DNA from: Phoronis australis
Lineage: Eukaryota; Phoronida; Phoronidae
Length of the DNA: 64,000 bases
Assembly (NCBI GenBank): GCA_002633005.1
Contig: NMRA01000101.1
Location: 478,115 to 542,114 of the forward strand
Direction of reading: 5' to 3'
In this document: piece after piece, positions 47,001 through 59,480 of the stretch
Layout: each line of letters begins with the position of its first letter
Numbering within the stretch: the first letter of the stretch is position 1
The notes under the pieces: generated by a model
Databases searched by the model: none
The model's input: the letters and a program-made list of their open reading frames with translations, nothing else
Told to the model about the DNA's origin: nothing
Translations under genes and position numbers: made by a program

Positions 47001-47688
47001 TGTGAAAATCGACAATGAAGTGAAGTTTAAAAGACAAACTGGACGAAAAGATGAGCGACCACGTAATACGAGTGATTTCCCATGACACGTGTTAAATATT
47101 TGCGATTCTAATTTAATGTCTAATGCTCGCGGCATATTAGATATAGTGCTGTGGTTACATCATCGAATGGGTTAGTTATTGAAAACTGTTAATTCACGGG
47201 ATAGGTATGATGAGTAGGCCATTAAACTATTGAACTATTGAACTCACCTGACTGCGACGAAGTATAGCCGAGAACATTGGCGGGTGGGAAGTGCTTTGCG
47301 TGCCCTTGGCGGGGTCAGAGTCTAGAGAAACAAATCTGGCCACGCGCTCGTCAGTCGCAGTATTATAAGCCACCATGCACTTGACAGCAGCACACACGTA
47401 CAAATTTTGGATTGGGAACCAGATAGTTGAGTCTTGCTCGCCGACATATTGCAAGTGAATACCACTGGTGAATATCGTCACCCAGGCATCGATACCATCG
47501 ACCTTTCCATCTTGAGCAACAGGGTACAATTCACTTAGAGGTTTTTGCACTGCTTCCAGTCCGACTGAAGTCTTCAGAGGAACGGCACAACCTATGTAAA
47601 GGACGCGACATTTTGCCAAAGGCACGTGCTTCGAAGGACCTCTGGGTGGGACGGCTCTTTGAACCGATATTCCATTAGCAACAGGCAT
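42754..47688 (-). CDS. PTB/PID-domain protein with long disordered tail (complete, 4 exons)
   Basis: I do not recognise a named orthologue. Exons 47248-47688, 45619-45714, 44393-44531 and 42754-44078 join in phase to 666 residues. Residues about 24-178 look like a phosphotyrosine-binding fold: CRVLYIGCAVPL first strand, GIDAWVTIFTSGIHLQYVGE and IWFPIQNLYVCAAV middle strands, then VKVLECHGFIVKS and a C-terminal helix AALSMVKACTYAYQ. The rest is predicted disordered: Pro/Gly/Met-rich with many PPG and RPP motifs (226-310), Ser/Arg- and Lys-rich blocks (RAKSPKRKLKGRSKSRE, KKSKKNKRRSNR) that could be nuclear signals, then an acidic C-terminus. TGA seven codons upstream fixes the start. A scaffold or adaptor role is inference. 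Intron 3 uses a GC donor. Confidence 0.85.
44393..44531 (-). CDS. PTB-domain gene exon 3, GC donor
   Basis: Acceptor TTGCAG; ends phase 1 at CAG|GCAAGT. It encodes ENWTDEPPPVDVLQNEIRHD and an acidic Ser-rich stretch. No GT donor in the right phase was found, so a GC-AG intron is the best reading. Confidence 0.8.
44870..45068 (-). CDS. Possible alternative terminal exon in PTB-gene intron 2
   Basis: An open frame of about 66 codons, QELETLGQTRPQFSISSTST and on to a TAA, is Ser/Thr/His-rich like the main tail. It would join exon 2 in phase 0, but its acceptor (TGTGGAG) is poor. It may be chance. Confidence 0.2.
45619..45714 (-). CDS. PTB-domain gene exon 2
   Basis: Acceptor TTTGTAG, donor GAG|GTAAGT, 32 codons, phase 0/0. 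It encodes the last strand and C-terminal helix of the PTB domain (VKVLECHGFIVKSNRAALSM). Confidence 0.9.
45715..47247. other. PTB-gene intron 1, nothing recognised
   Basis: About 1.5 kb with only a 21-bp direct duplication near 46572-46613 (TAAAAGTACGCGTAGATTAA twice). Confidence 0.5.
47248..47688 (-). CDS. PTB-domain gene exon 1 (start)
   Basis: ATG at 47688-47686 with in-frame TGA 21 nt upstream; donor CAG|GTGAGT, phase 0. It encodes 147 residues holding most of the PTB fold. Confidence 0.88.
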
Positions 47689-48589
47689 ATTCCTCAAGCG
47701 TAGCGATCAATAGTTGAATTGTGAACAGTGACCGCAGTCAAGCAATGTTCATGTTTATGGCATCAGCTTCTGTGGATAAAAAATATAAAACATTATCACA
47801 ACACAGATACTTGGAACAGGAAAAGGGAATACAAAAGAACAATCGTTTCAGTGGAGTCCCAATCACGCTCATGGAGCTGACTTCCTTCCAAAGATCATGG
47901 GTGACCGTAGGCGATTCTGCTGACTACAAGCAGTACAACATGAGAATGACAATGAAACGTTGTAGAAACATTTTGAAATGACCCCTATCGAGGTTGGGCC
48001 CCACAAATGGTAGTTTTCAAGATAGTCTGCATTACGTTTCGATGATGTAATTGGGCGGTGACAATTGACATATTAAGAAAACGTTGAAATTTAACTCTAC
48101 ATATATCACAAAGAGCTTGTTTCAATCATTGGTTACCCCTATGAAACGTCCAATGCACTCTCATCCGCGCTGTTGTCGACTAAAACAAAACAAACTCCGT
48201 CCAGAACTCTTCGTCCTACTCATTCAACATGGCTGTCGTCATCGATTGAGCGGCTAGTTTTCCACCTGGTCTCATGTACCTGATTTATCGAATTTTCAAT
48301 TAGCGTTCAGCTAATACCGCTCGTCTGCTAGTGTTAGGAATAGTCTAATGTACAGCTACATTAAAGTAATTTTCAAGCCCTTACCTATTTTAGCAGTTTT
48401 CTCGAACGATAATTTGCCACGCCTGCGTTTCACGACAAATGAAACAAGTCACGTCACAAATACGTGCACCAGCGTTCATGAATAGCCTTTCACAAATAGT
48501 CCAGCCTTTTCACAACAATCCCAAAGGACAATACTTAAAAGTGTATTCAGAGACCACGTGACCCAGTGGCACAGTTGACAATGTGTGAC

Positions 48590-48725
48590 CCAAGAAGGTG
48601 TAACCGTCAGTCATCGCTGCTGGCGGGATTGTTCGCTCAGTAGCGCTCGGGCGGCAGTGAGCAATGTGGCAGCGGGAGGGGCTGCCCCCCACCCCCCGAA
48701 AACGCGTTATATGAGCGCTAGATAT
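48590..48725. promoter_or_regulatory. CpG-rich patch upstream of the PTB-domain gene
   Basis: A short GC- and CpG-rich stretch (GGCGGGA, GCGCTCGGGCGGCAG, AACGCGTTATATGAGCGC) stands out from AT-rich surroundings 0.9-1.0 kb upstream of the ATG. It may be the promoter; no initiator motif was identified. Confidence 0.3.
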
Positions 48726-48807
48726 CGCAGCATGTAGGCGCGAAATCACAAAATTTACTGCTTCAAACTGTATATATAGGTATACATACATTTATACATA
48801 CATATAT

Positions 48808-48971
48808 CATGGGCGGATCCAGGATTTTGAGATGGGGGGGGGGCAGGGCAGAGTATTGGCCAGGATTTTGTATGTCATACAGTACATTGGAACTCCTGAA
48901 CTGCCCAATGGAATCTTGGAAAATTTCAGGGGGGCCATGGCCCCCTTGGCCCCCCTCTAAATCCGCCACTG
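48808..48971. mobile_element. MITE with GGCGGAT inverted termini
   Basis: The left end CATGGGCGGATCCAG and the right end, read in reverse as CAGTGGCGGATTTAG, form imperfect terminal repeats. The inside has G-rich then C-rich tracts around CCATGG. Flanks are TACATA simple repeats, so the target duplication is unclear. It is probably hAT-like. Confidence 0.65.
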
Positions 48972-49513
48972 TACATACATACATACACGCATTGATAAAG
49001 AGAGAATTTTCACTTTCGTTTTGGCTGTAGATCAATGTTTTAATTATCCCCGGCGTTGTTTTGTTTGCCTTATGACAGATTAGCGTGTGGGAGGCAAACA
49101 GAGAATCGCTTCGTGTTTCGCAACCGCTATAATCCGTAGCAAGACAACTAAAACAAGGTGTCCTGTCGTCGTTCATGCCTTAGTGCTCTAGTGCCGGTGA
49201 ATCACACCTGTCACTGAGGAACAAGGTCGAAAAATCGGAAAATAACCAGAACATTAGCTACCCAATCAACAGTTTAAATACCTTAGAGCACGGGATTGTT
49301 GTTAAGTTTGTTCCATATACACCATTTTAGTGCCTGTGATTTGTTCCATGTCAAGAGTATTTCTGCATACTTCAGTGGACTACAGAAAACACGTACACCC
49401 GATTCTAGTCATCCAATGACTGGTCACCATATCTTTTAATAGCAACACCCAATCTACAGGCACTGTATTGTTGAGTTGCACAGTAAAATACCTATAAAAC
49501 TATAAATTGACAC

Positions 49514-49882
49514 ATGTATGACTCTAGTAGACGAGATCTGCAAAGCAATATTATGGTAGGTGTACGAGTTTGCTTCGCGAGCACTCTTGTTTGGGTATGG
49601 TTCTTCCTCGAATTTGTGAATAAGGGTCTTCACAGGCGTACTAGGCTAGAGGCACATAAGATCGGCAAGTTTGATTCGGGCAAAAATTACGGAATACTCG
49701 GGAAAATTAAAGAGAAACTAGGCAGGGACCATCAGATGGAAAATATGGAAGAGGTTATACACTGTAGATATCCTGAATACGTCACAGCACCGATCAACGA
49801 GAGAAGACAACTGGCCGGTGAAATAGTGTGTTCGTGGCCCATGGTGAAACGAGTGGCGATAAGCTGGGTGAAACGCTTATAG
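49514..49882 (+). other. Isolated 122-codon open frame of unknown status
   Basis: It encodes a hydrophobic stretch (VRVCFASTLVWVWFFLEFV) followed by a basic region. No homology, splice context or promoter was recognised; it may be chance. Confidence 0.12.
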
Positions 49883-50782
49883 TTTTACAAATAATTATTC
49901 AAACAAGAACACAAGACATGAAGTAAATTTAGCTTCCGTATGCAACAAAAATTCTGCCATCAAGCTGGAAATATAAACTCAAATATTTCGACCTGCATCA
50001 TCATATCTCACAACAGGTTCCGGGGATTTTGGAAAAGAGGCCCACGGGCGGATATTCGGAAAACGACCTTTCAAAAACATTAAAAATGAACAGCTGTTCC
50101 GTTAATGTAGATAGTAGGACTGTTGGTTTGGGGTCGTCCCGCTGTTCACCGATCCCCGACCTTAGGTTCCTCAGCTATGCTCTTCAGCCCCCATGTTCCC
50201 GGCCCCGGCCCCGTTGTTCCCCCATCCCAATGTTCTTCTGCTCGTTAAATTAATTTCTGCATTTGATATTTTGGTGCGTTTCAGGTGCATTAACCTAGGC
50301 ATGTGCGCTGACTTGGTAACGAAAAGACTTAACATTGGGAGAAAAAAAATCCGTTAGATACCCGTTATTTACGGGTACCCTCAGTTGCTTTTCGGCTGTA
50401 GTATCTTTGATAGGTTAGATAATTAAGACACAGATATTGAGGGGACATTTGGCACCTGCCCTCCCAGCTCTCTACAAAGAACTACTCATATCGCTCCTGG
50501 CCGCGAATCATGGCTACAACCGAATTCGATGCGCTTGTCTTAGGCTACACACCTCGTCATTAATTCACAAAGCAAAATATTATCATTAATAAAAAAAAAC
50601 AAAAGGTTCAGAGATATTAACTGTCTCCCACAGAGTTCACGAGTAGCTGTTTAATCTTAGATTGCCCTGACTTCAGGTGTGCTGGTCCCGGCCTTGCAAA
50701 ATGAACCTACGTTTTCACTGAAAATTTTAAACTACACCCATGGGTCAGGGCTTTAGGTCGTCAACTGGGTTTCAACAATTAA

Positions 50783-50905
50783 TATTAATAAAGCATAAAC
50801 AATGGTTCCAGGTGATCAGTGCAATGGGCCCACAACAATTAGAGTCCTTCTAACGTCTGATACAACGTGTACCACACTGCCGGCAATTATTTATATATTT
50901 TTTAT
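50783..50905 (+). mobile_element. tRNA-derived SINE, 5'-truncated copy 3
   Basis: It retains TAATAAAGCATAAA, GGTTCCAGGTGATCAGTGCA and the terminal hairpin GTCTGATACAACGTGTACCA (partly decayed), then an A/T tail. The tRNA-like part is missing, as in 5'-truncated retroposition. Confidence 0.75.
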
Positions 50906-51308
50906 AATTACTACTGACTCTGGACATGACTTGAGTCGTCACGGCCCCTGACACCATACGATGGCTATCAAATGTCACTGTACATAAAACTTACATAACG
51001 CACCGAGATTACGTGGAGTGAGTAAACTGTAAAGTGATGATCGCTTTGTACCAGTGATCAAATTACACGTGACATTTTGGAACATGGGGAATAAGCACAC
51101 TTTAGTTATGATTTCCCAAATCTTCGAATCCAGTTCCACTTCCTGGTTGCAATGCTCATACTAGCATTCCTCTTGTGTATACACACAGTCGTTAACTAGT
51201 TTTTGTATTCAGATCGCCGGTGTATGCTTATGGAGTGGGGCCACAGCAGTGTGTAAATTAACTTATACCAGATTCACACGGATGGCGAACTGAATGCTCA
51301 CGTTTTCA

Positions 51309-51354
51309 TGGGCGACGCAGCACTGAAAAAAAGCCCCCAGCCCTCCTGTGGTGC
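51309..51354. mobile_element. Short GC-rich palindromic element, shortened copy
   Basis: GGGCGACGCAGCACTGAAAA followed by GCCCCCAGCCCTCC and GTGGTGC. It is a deleted relative of the 64-bp element at 41850 and abuts the left side of the Helitron-like element. Confidence 0.5.
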
Positions 51355-51361
51355 ACAATCT

Positions 51362-52597
51362 TTAGACCATGGACGCCGGAGCATTGAAACAAGAGCAACG
51401 TGGAGCATTGAAATGCGCCCACGAATGCATCGCAAATGATGTGCTTTTAGGGTTATTTATTTGCATCATAAATATGGCCACTAGATGGCGCAAAAACGTA
51501 CAATCCCTCCAAAAACGGGAACATGCCATATTCAATAAAAATCTGTCAAGGAACTTCATAGAAGCAAAGGAAAACCGAATAAAATGAAATTGCCACTTGT
51601 GGGCACAGTGTCCGTTGGATCCACCGAAAAGTCGTCGTCGTTGTTATCTGTTCACATAAATACACTTACTAAAATTAAAAAAGATCCTGCAGTGGGTTTA
51701 GGAGATATAGCTATGGGCGCAAAACAAAACAAAATACCACTAGAAGGCGCCACAGTAGTCAGTCGCCGTCATCAAACGTTTTCTTCACAATTTTTAAAAC
51801 CATCCCTAGACTGATTTGGTTGATAGAGGGCTGGACGCCAAAACAAGATTTGAAAACAACAAAAATGGCCACCAGGTTGCGCAAAAATACCTCAATTCCA
51901 TCCAAAAACAGGAGGATAACGTCATTACACCAATATAAGCCTATATTCAAAATTTTATGAAAATCTTTGAAGATACTGGAGTAAACGTAAAAAACTAAAA
52001 TTGCCACTAGGTGGCACATCAGTAGTCAGATCTGTCCGAAAGTCGTCGTCCTCGGTTGTTAACATCATATAAAAACATTTATTAAATCTAGTAAAGATAC
52101 TGCGAACGGTTTAGGAGGTAAAGCCATAAGTACAAAAAACAAAACTGCCACTAGAAAGCCCCAAAGTTGTCTAAGTCGTCGGAATATCGTCATCAGCAGT
52201 CCACTTTATAGCAAGAACATACATGCCAATTTTCTCAATCATCCTTTGAGCGGTTTAGTTGATAGAGGGGTGGAAACAAAAACAGACTCGAAAACAATAG
52301 AAATGGTCACTAGGTGGCGCAAACTACGACGAATCCATCCGAAAAAAAGAGGATAGCGTCATCTCACTAGTAGGTGCCTATGTACCAAATTTTATGAAAA
52401 TCCGTTGAGGACTTTTGAAGATACTGGGGTAAACGTAAACGCTCATGCCGTTCCATCCACGGAACTTAGGAAAACGTGCAAAATTTCATGAACATACGTC
52501 TAGGCGTTTTGGAGATAGAGCAGCGGACGCCGAACGTACGGACGTACGGATGTAGGTGACGGCATAATGCGTCCACAATTAAATATGTGGGCGCATA
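51362..52597 (+). mobile_element. Helitron/Helentron-like element with three-module core
   Basis: The left end has ACAAGAGCAACGTGGAGC and TTGAAATGCGCCCACGAATG. Modules are anchored on GCCACTAG-like words at 51477, 51591, 51736, 51867, 52003, 52147 and 52307, in repeating C-A-B order as at 25.1 kb. The right part has GAGATAGAGCAGCGGACGCC and a hairpin at 52568-52595 (GCGTCCACA pairing with TGTGGGCGC), then ATAAAAA. It is non-coding; the open frames inside are chance. Confidence 0.55.
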
Positions 52598-52650
52598 AAA
52601 AGTGGGGGACTATAGCCCCCCCCCCCAGCTCCCTGGGTACGCCGCCCAGT
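52598..52650. mobile_element. Short GC-rich palindromic element, partial copy
   Basis: AAGTGGGGGACTATAGCCCC to GGGTACGCCGCCCAG matches the right three quarters of the 64-bp element. It directly follows the Helitron-like hairpin. Confidence 0.5.
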
Positions 52651-55600
52651 ATGCTTTTAGCCAGGAAGGCGGACTTCTGCAAAGGAGTGATTTTTAACAG
52701 TCAAATTAGTTCGTTGCTAAACCACCCCAGTCGCCTATAGTAGTCATCAAAACAATCTCTACCACGAACTGATCAATGCTACGATAAACAAAGGCTTCAT
52801 ACTCTTGCGAATGTATGTCCGCTCTGGCTACATAGCGAAAACGCCAACAGTTTTGGGGTAACTCAAACGCGGTCAGCAAAAGGCGTAGACTTTTTAGATT
52901 ATCAATAAATCATGCAATACGCAAAATTCTCTCACTTTATATAAACTGAGATCGCATTTTTTACCTACATGTGGTATTAGTATAGCCCCAGATGAATGCT
53001 AAATCCCGGGGTTGCCCTGTTATACCGCGATGCTGTTTTTCAAAAGTCAGGTCATGCAGCCCTTAGAAACGAACATTCTCCACAGAGTATGTCACCAGCA
53101 CACAGGCGAACGCTGAGTATAGTTTTTACGTTGATTTGAAGTTGGCAGAAATTATTTTCTGTTCAATACAAAAAATCTATCACAGTTGTCGCTAAGGACT
53201 ACAGCCCATCAGTGCCCATCACGTCACGTGATCAAGGTACTCATGAACCACACAAGCACATAGGTATTCGCACCTCTTAAGAAAGAAAAAAGTTGCTGAT
53301 GAATGAGTGAACTTTTGTGAAGTTTGTCTCGTAGCAAAGTCCAAAACAGGGAATGCTTCTATCTTGGATTTTTCGCTTTCTACTCACTAAATTCAATGTT
53401 TGTAACGTTAGCTTATTCCAATTACATGACCAAAAACGTTCCACTTCAACTGACAGAAGTGTCGTCATTGTCGTCAGTTTGGTTTTGATTCACTGTTTTA
53501 GCATCCCACGAAACTCTATTCCTTTCAATGCAATTAAACCAAATTAGCACAAAAAGTCGTTACAAGCGTCATTGGTAAAAAAGTGGTCGAACAGATACCG
53601 GTGACGTGTTGGTGACGGTCACACCGTGTCTCACAGATCGCAACAATTTTCCACACCGTTAATGTTCACAACAAATATAATATCCGCAACAATTGTTTAT
53701 ACTAGAAATTCAGCGCATACGACCATCACGTATGTCCACCCGTCTGCCAATTTTTCTGGAAGATATAATAAAAATGGATATTATACTTCACAAACATTCC
53801 ACTAAATCATCATATAAAATAAAAAATGTAACTTTGCATTATTTACAGAAAATTAAAGTAAAAATATGATTTTTTAAAATTCAAATTGTCTTCTTTCGTC
53901 TGTCAAACCCTCTTGAATGCAATTTTCTCGGTCAAGCAAAGAGAAAAGGCAAAATTGACAGACGCAAGGAAAGATACCTAACCGTAGATGTATTAACCAT
54001 TTTTCTAGGTTGAAACACAATTAACCAGAATATTCTCTGATGGTATTTCCGTGGTGTCATTTGAAATTATAGTGTGAATGAACGGCAACATACACTGAAG
54101 ATAGCACGGTTTAAAGACAGGGAGAACAAAAAAGCAGTACCGAATTTACACTTCATGAAGCTTCTGTCTGGAAACTAAGTTCCAGACATGTCGACTCTTT
54201 TAAGAATGCACTGGCTTGGAAAACGTGACAGATTTGTCGTTCAGTATTACCAGTGCATTTGAGACAATTTTTTAAAACCAACCACGTTACAGCTCATATC
54301 CGGGGCTATCGAGCGGTTCGCCGCTGTCGTTACATTTTCGTCAAAGCGAAACTGTTCGCCATTTGAAAACCCGGATCAAGGAACATCTAAATTCTGACAG
54401 AAGTTCACATTGTTCCGTAGTTGTATGACTTCTTGTTTAGTATTTTGTGTTTTTGAATAAACCTGCCAGACGGCGCTCAACAACAAAACACACATATTGA
54501 TATTCAGCTGCAGATCTCCAATTATTGTTATGACGAATGCTCTTTCAATGACTTTGCCCACCAAGCAGAAACATCAAAGGAACTGAAGCTCTCCATGTCA
54601 AATGATGTAAGCCCAGTCTCAATAGGCGACTGGCACCCCACCACAGGTTGTCATTGTTAGTTTAGTCAAGGGGCTAGATCTAGCTCATTGGTCTAGTCTA
54701 CTGTTACTCCCCTGTACCCGACTGTGTCTGTGTATCATTACTTACAGCCGTCTGTATTCATTTGTGCTCTTGAAGAGTTTTTACTTGTTTCTTCTTTTGA
54801 AGAGTTGGTTCATAAACACAGACTTTTCAGTCTGCCACTGTGCCAGTGGGCCTAGTGTTCTGGAGGCTATGTGTAAAGTGGTTGTGTGGCTGTATTACTT
54901 AAGACTTTTACTGTTGCACCGGAACACGGTATTCCTCTAGCTACTGACAAAATACCACTGATACCTCCACCGATCTCCGCCCATCGACCCTGATGAAGCA
55001 CTTAGGGTTCATTAATTTCACAACCAAGTAGTGTCACCTGGTGGCTACTTATGTAACTGAACGTAATCAACATGACAGAGTGGTGTGTGCAGGTGAACAG
55101 CAAAAAAATTGTGAGAGACAATTTTGAATTGTTGACAAAGGCAGCAGTAACGGACGAAGATGAATTCATGTTTCAAAATTAGCGATGTAGCTTTGGTTCA
55201 GAGATAAAAATTGGGAGAAATTGTGTACATAAACTGACACGGAGATTAGCATACCGAAGTAAAGCCTCTTGACTTGGTCGTCTGTCATAGATGTTAATTC
55301 TATTCGAATGTTTTGGTTGAATGCTCTTCGTGGTTTATTACAAACATGAGCAAGTCCAATAAATCGAAGTCATCGTCCAAAAGCTCCAAATTCAACAAAT
55401 CATGGCCTGTCATTTATTGTTGACCACAGCGGTGTCACCACTTGAATGGGCGATACAAAAACTGGAACTCAACGCAAACGCGAGCTGTGACATGTGACTT
55501 GTGACAGTCCTAGTTACACATTCGCGGTCACATGGCATGGGACGCGAAAACTCGTAAAATACCTTAAACAGATGGTGGCGAATCTACTTCTATGGGATGC

Positions 55601-57929
55601 TAATTTGAGAGTTGTTCACTTTGAATATTGCAAGAATTTCAAGAAAAAGTCCCCAGATTCACTGTTTTTGAAGCTCAAGCGAAATAAAAACATTTTCATC
55701 CCAACACAAGTTTTCAAATTGTCAGCCCTCAAATAATAAATATGCGCGCTTGCGCTCAAAGAAGTCAGACTGGCTGCTGGTTGAATTCGCCATTGTTTCG
55801 TTTACATCAAAGGTCAAAGGTCACATTTTCCATATAAAGGAAAATTAATACGTTACGTCTATGTTTTGCTGTAACAAGGAAATGTGCTTTGTCGTGTGGG
55901 GCGAAATCGACGTAGCGGCCAATCATAGCGCAGAAAGTAAGGCTTGGAGACGAGGCTGGTAATTAGCTTGCAAAAACACGACCTAAAAAGCTTGTATCTT
56001 AGAGAGAAAGCAGACAACAGTACATCATACCTGAACTCTAAAATTACGAGCTGTGCAGAATGAGCTTACGAGTAAGGTGGCACTTTAAGTTGAACATCCA
56101 GGAACGTCGAAGGTCATTGGCCTGATGGCATATTGTGCGTGGACGTAAACAAAAAATCAACATTCACAGACAAAAACTGGAGTGTTTTATATAATGTTGT
56201 GTGCTCACCTGATTTAAATTCATGTAGTTCTGAGATAAACACGCGTAACTCTGTTCAACTTGGGTGAATGCTATGCATGCTTTATTGTCGCCGATTATGT
56301 CACGCTCATCTAATCTTATGGCTACGGTAGATAAAATCAGAAATGTGTGACTAGTTGTATTTGACTGGAATATGTATAAAGAAATGTAAACCAATGATGG
56401 CGTTTTATTCAAAACTGCATAGAACCTCGTATTGTTACGGGTGAATTTGTCAACGGACGATAACATTTGATCCTTCGCTATTACAAATTTTCTATTCATC
56501 TGTTTTTAAGATGGTATTTGGACAATTTTGGGCTTTAGGAACAGGAGTGTGACATTCTTGGATATCCTCATTTTCCTTGTCTTTATCTCTTTCTGAAAAT
56601 TCACCAAGGAACACTAAGGCATGCATGGCACGCGGTGCCACGTGTGTTGCATTTTGAATCAACGTTGTTGCAGTCTTTTTCAATCCAAAAAAGCTCCTCA
56701 CCGTTACCATAGGAACAGTTCATTGCTTTAATAGTAAAGCTGTATTTCGCCCCGTTTCGCTTACTAGAAACGAAAATATCGAATTGTGCCTTTTACTCTC
56801 GTAAAATCGGTTTCATAATATTCCTTATCGTGACAGCAGGATTCTATATCCGTTACAACTACAAACATCGAAACCATCAACGAGACGAGAAAACACTTTA
56901 GAGTTTATTGGGGATTTCGCCAACCATAAAACTGCGAATTAAAAAAATGGCGCATGTAAGCATTACGAGTTGCCGACATCATCGGACGAGCGTGGTAATG
57001 TTTTTTACACCCATAGCGTTTCGGACAGCTAATCAACGGCGAAATGCTCATTTAAGTTTGAATTATCAGTTGAGAAGTGAAACGTTTAACAAAGTGCAAT
57101 AAGTGTAATGTAAGTGTAAGGCAGAAACCATTCTCCACTCTCGCCATTTTTTGCTAACATTAGCGGTTACCGCCCCCTCCCGGTAGGCACGACAACGTTT
57201 ATATTTACCATTTTATGCATATGCGTCGAAACAATTTTCCTGAGCCAGCTTTCATTGGCGACCCATTATTCGGACTATCAACTTATCCGGTTCCCCAAGG
57301 GCCGAAAGGGTGTCAAGTGCGTAGTTGTTTTCGGAATTCTTATCCATTTACCTCAAACCACTTTAACTCCTAATGCTTACTAAGTAAAAATCAACAACAG
57401 GCATCAAGGAGTAACCATAACGAATAACAAAAATATCATTTTGTTCTCCATAAAACTTATCGACATAAATGAGGGGGTCAAAGGTTATTAATTCTGCCTC
57501 ATAAAATTGGTGATGTACAATTTTAATGTATGCACTGTAACTACACGTATAATGAGAGATTTTGGTGATAAGTCATACATTAAATTATCCTCAGCGGATA
57601 TTAACAAAATTCGTACACACGGTTAAGAAACAAGCCCGCGGCGGGGTTTCAAGACTGGTACTCAGTGCCTTCCGACAACTTCCTGGTAATATCATGCCCC
57701 TAATTTAACGCGAACCAATATAGTCAAAATATTATATTCATGTATACCATGTCATTTCATTTACGTCTTTTAAAATAAACATAGGCTAATTTTAAGATAT
57801 AATTAAGTTTAAGTTCTGAACGTCTGATGGGTTGTCACAACACTGCAGTGCTGAAAACCAGGCCGAGAACATATATAGGCCTACTGATGATAAAGTTATA
57901 TTTGAATGCACTGCGCGATTCGTTGTTAC
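52651..57929. other. Intergenic region, no supported gene
   Basis: About 5.3 kb of AT-rich sequence. Two overlapping minus-strand open frames at 56164-56710 look somewhat coding-like (see findings), one with a CAG|GTGAGC donor near 56209, but no second exon was found. No repeat or RNA gene was recognised. Confidence 0.45.
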
Positions 57930-58721
57930 TTATGATCCGATCACGTGACCTGGATTTATATAGTGCACCCCGTCATAATTGGTAGGAGAATGTGGCCTCC
58001 TGGACACTCTGTGGTATATATCTGACGTTTCTGGTTGTGAGTAAATCGATGGCCGCTCGACATACATTACTCTTCTGGAGCTCCTTTTCCGCTCACGTTC
58101 GTAGCACTTTTCAATAGGTTTGTTTACATAATCTTTATACACCGAGCTCCGACTACGCGTCGATGTCTGTGAGACAGTGTCGAAGCTTGACAGGCCACCA
58201 TCCTGACTACCGCCACCTGCTGACCTGACAGAGTAATAGCGATGGTGTCGAGCAAGAGGCACCGCCACTTTTGTTTTGAAGTCTCCTCGTCTGAGACTGA
58301 GAGTGCTTTGTCCAGAACGGTTTTGGTTCTGCGACGAACTCGACGACGTTGTTCGTGCCATGTGCTGTCGATAGTACTGCTGCTCGTTGAATGACGGCTG
58401 TTGGCTGACGTCACGTCTCTCCACCTTCTCTTGAGTGTTTAGCTTCATACCGTTGTTCTGGAGGCCTTCACCAACGATCACAGACGCTATAGGTGCAGGG
58501 GCCGCCTGAGCTTGTTTAGATTCGGTAGACGTTACCTGTTTCATAACGGTTGTTCTGGTTGCACTACTGTCGCCCCCTGCTGGTTGGTGCAATGTTGGTC
58601 CACCATTGGCAACCACATATGGCGCTGGATTTTCAGGATTTTTGACCGACGATGTCTTTGTAATTTTAACAACCTCAGCGTTCAGTTGTCCTTCGTTTCT
58701 CACAAGCGTATTCCCGATAAC
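57930..58721 (-). CDS. Repeat-protein gene exon 4 (stop)
   Basis: Acceptor TTTTTAG, 263 codons then TAA at 57930-57932. It begins VIGNTLVRNEGQLNAEVVKI and ends with a basic Ser/Tyr-rich tail. Confidence 0.85.
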   Translation of the reverse strand, partial: VIGNTLVRNEGQLNAEVVKITKTSSVKNPENPAPYVVANGGPTLHQPAGGDSSATRTTVMKQVTSTESKQAQAAPAPIASVIVGEGLQNNGMKLNTQEKVERRDVSQQPSFNEQQYYRQHMARTTSSSSSQNQNRSGQSTLSLRRGDFKTKVAVPLARHHRYYSVRSAGGGSQDGGLSSFDTVSQTSTRSRSSVYKDYVNKPIEKCYERERKRSSRRVMYVERPSIYSQPETSDIYHRVSRRPHSPTNYDGVHYINPGHVIGS

Positions 58722-59445
58722 CTAAAAATTGAAAATTGTTTAATATTCTTTACAAACTTTTAACGAAAGAAAAGGTCAGTGGTCTGGGCTACATTCTAGG
58801 TCGTCTTCGACGAACGTTAGCGGAAACTGCACGAGTATGTTCTATAATGACAGTTGTAAAAATACTAAGGAAGACACTGGATTTTCAAGAATAAACCGAC
58901 TTAGGCGACCTGTTTCTTAATAATGCAAAGGCAAAATCACCAGTTTTCGAAACTTAGCACACCAACCCTTACTAAAAGGAGCCTAAACTTAATTTGTCAT
59001 AACTTGTCATGAGGTTCTGATGATTCTTTGTCCCCTCTCATGACCACCAATACATACAGACATTGGAGTGTGAGTGACTTGGTAAAAAAACATGTTTTTG
59101 CTTCACAGCTTCACACAAAGGCAATAACAACTATATAGCGTGGTAACACTGGAATAAAAAAAACGAATGTTTGAATGAGGCAAAATGTTTTGGCCGCTTA
59201 AAAGCATTTTCAACACAATCTAAAGGTCAATTCTTACTTGTATTCAATGCTATATTGGATACATATGAATCGGAGTTCGATTTTTCCCAGTTAATGCCGT
59301 TTTTAGGAAACCCAGCGCAAATCTTCCATCGGGAATCGGAGGACTGAGCAAACTGAACCTCTACCAGTTTCACGGCTTGAACTCCTCAATTCAGAAAGGG
59401 TCCGCCGCTGACATTGTCAGCAAAAATTACGTTTACCAGGAATTC

Positions 59446-59480
<35 letters not shown>

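Noticed and set aside
48763-49176. 137-codon minus-strand frame with a Pro/Gly-rich end
   Set aside because: It lies in the GGCGGAT-terminus MITE; the peptide comes from its G- and C-rich tracts.
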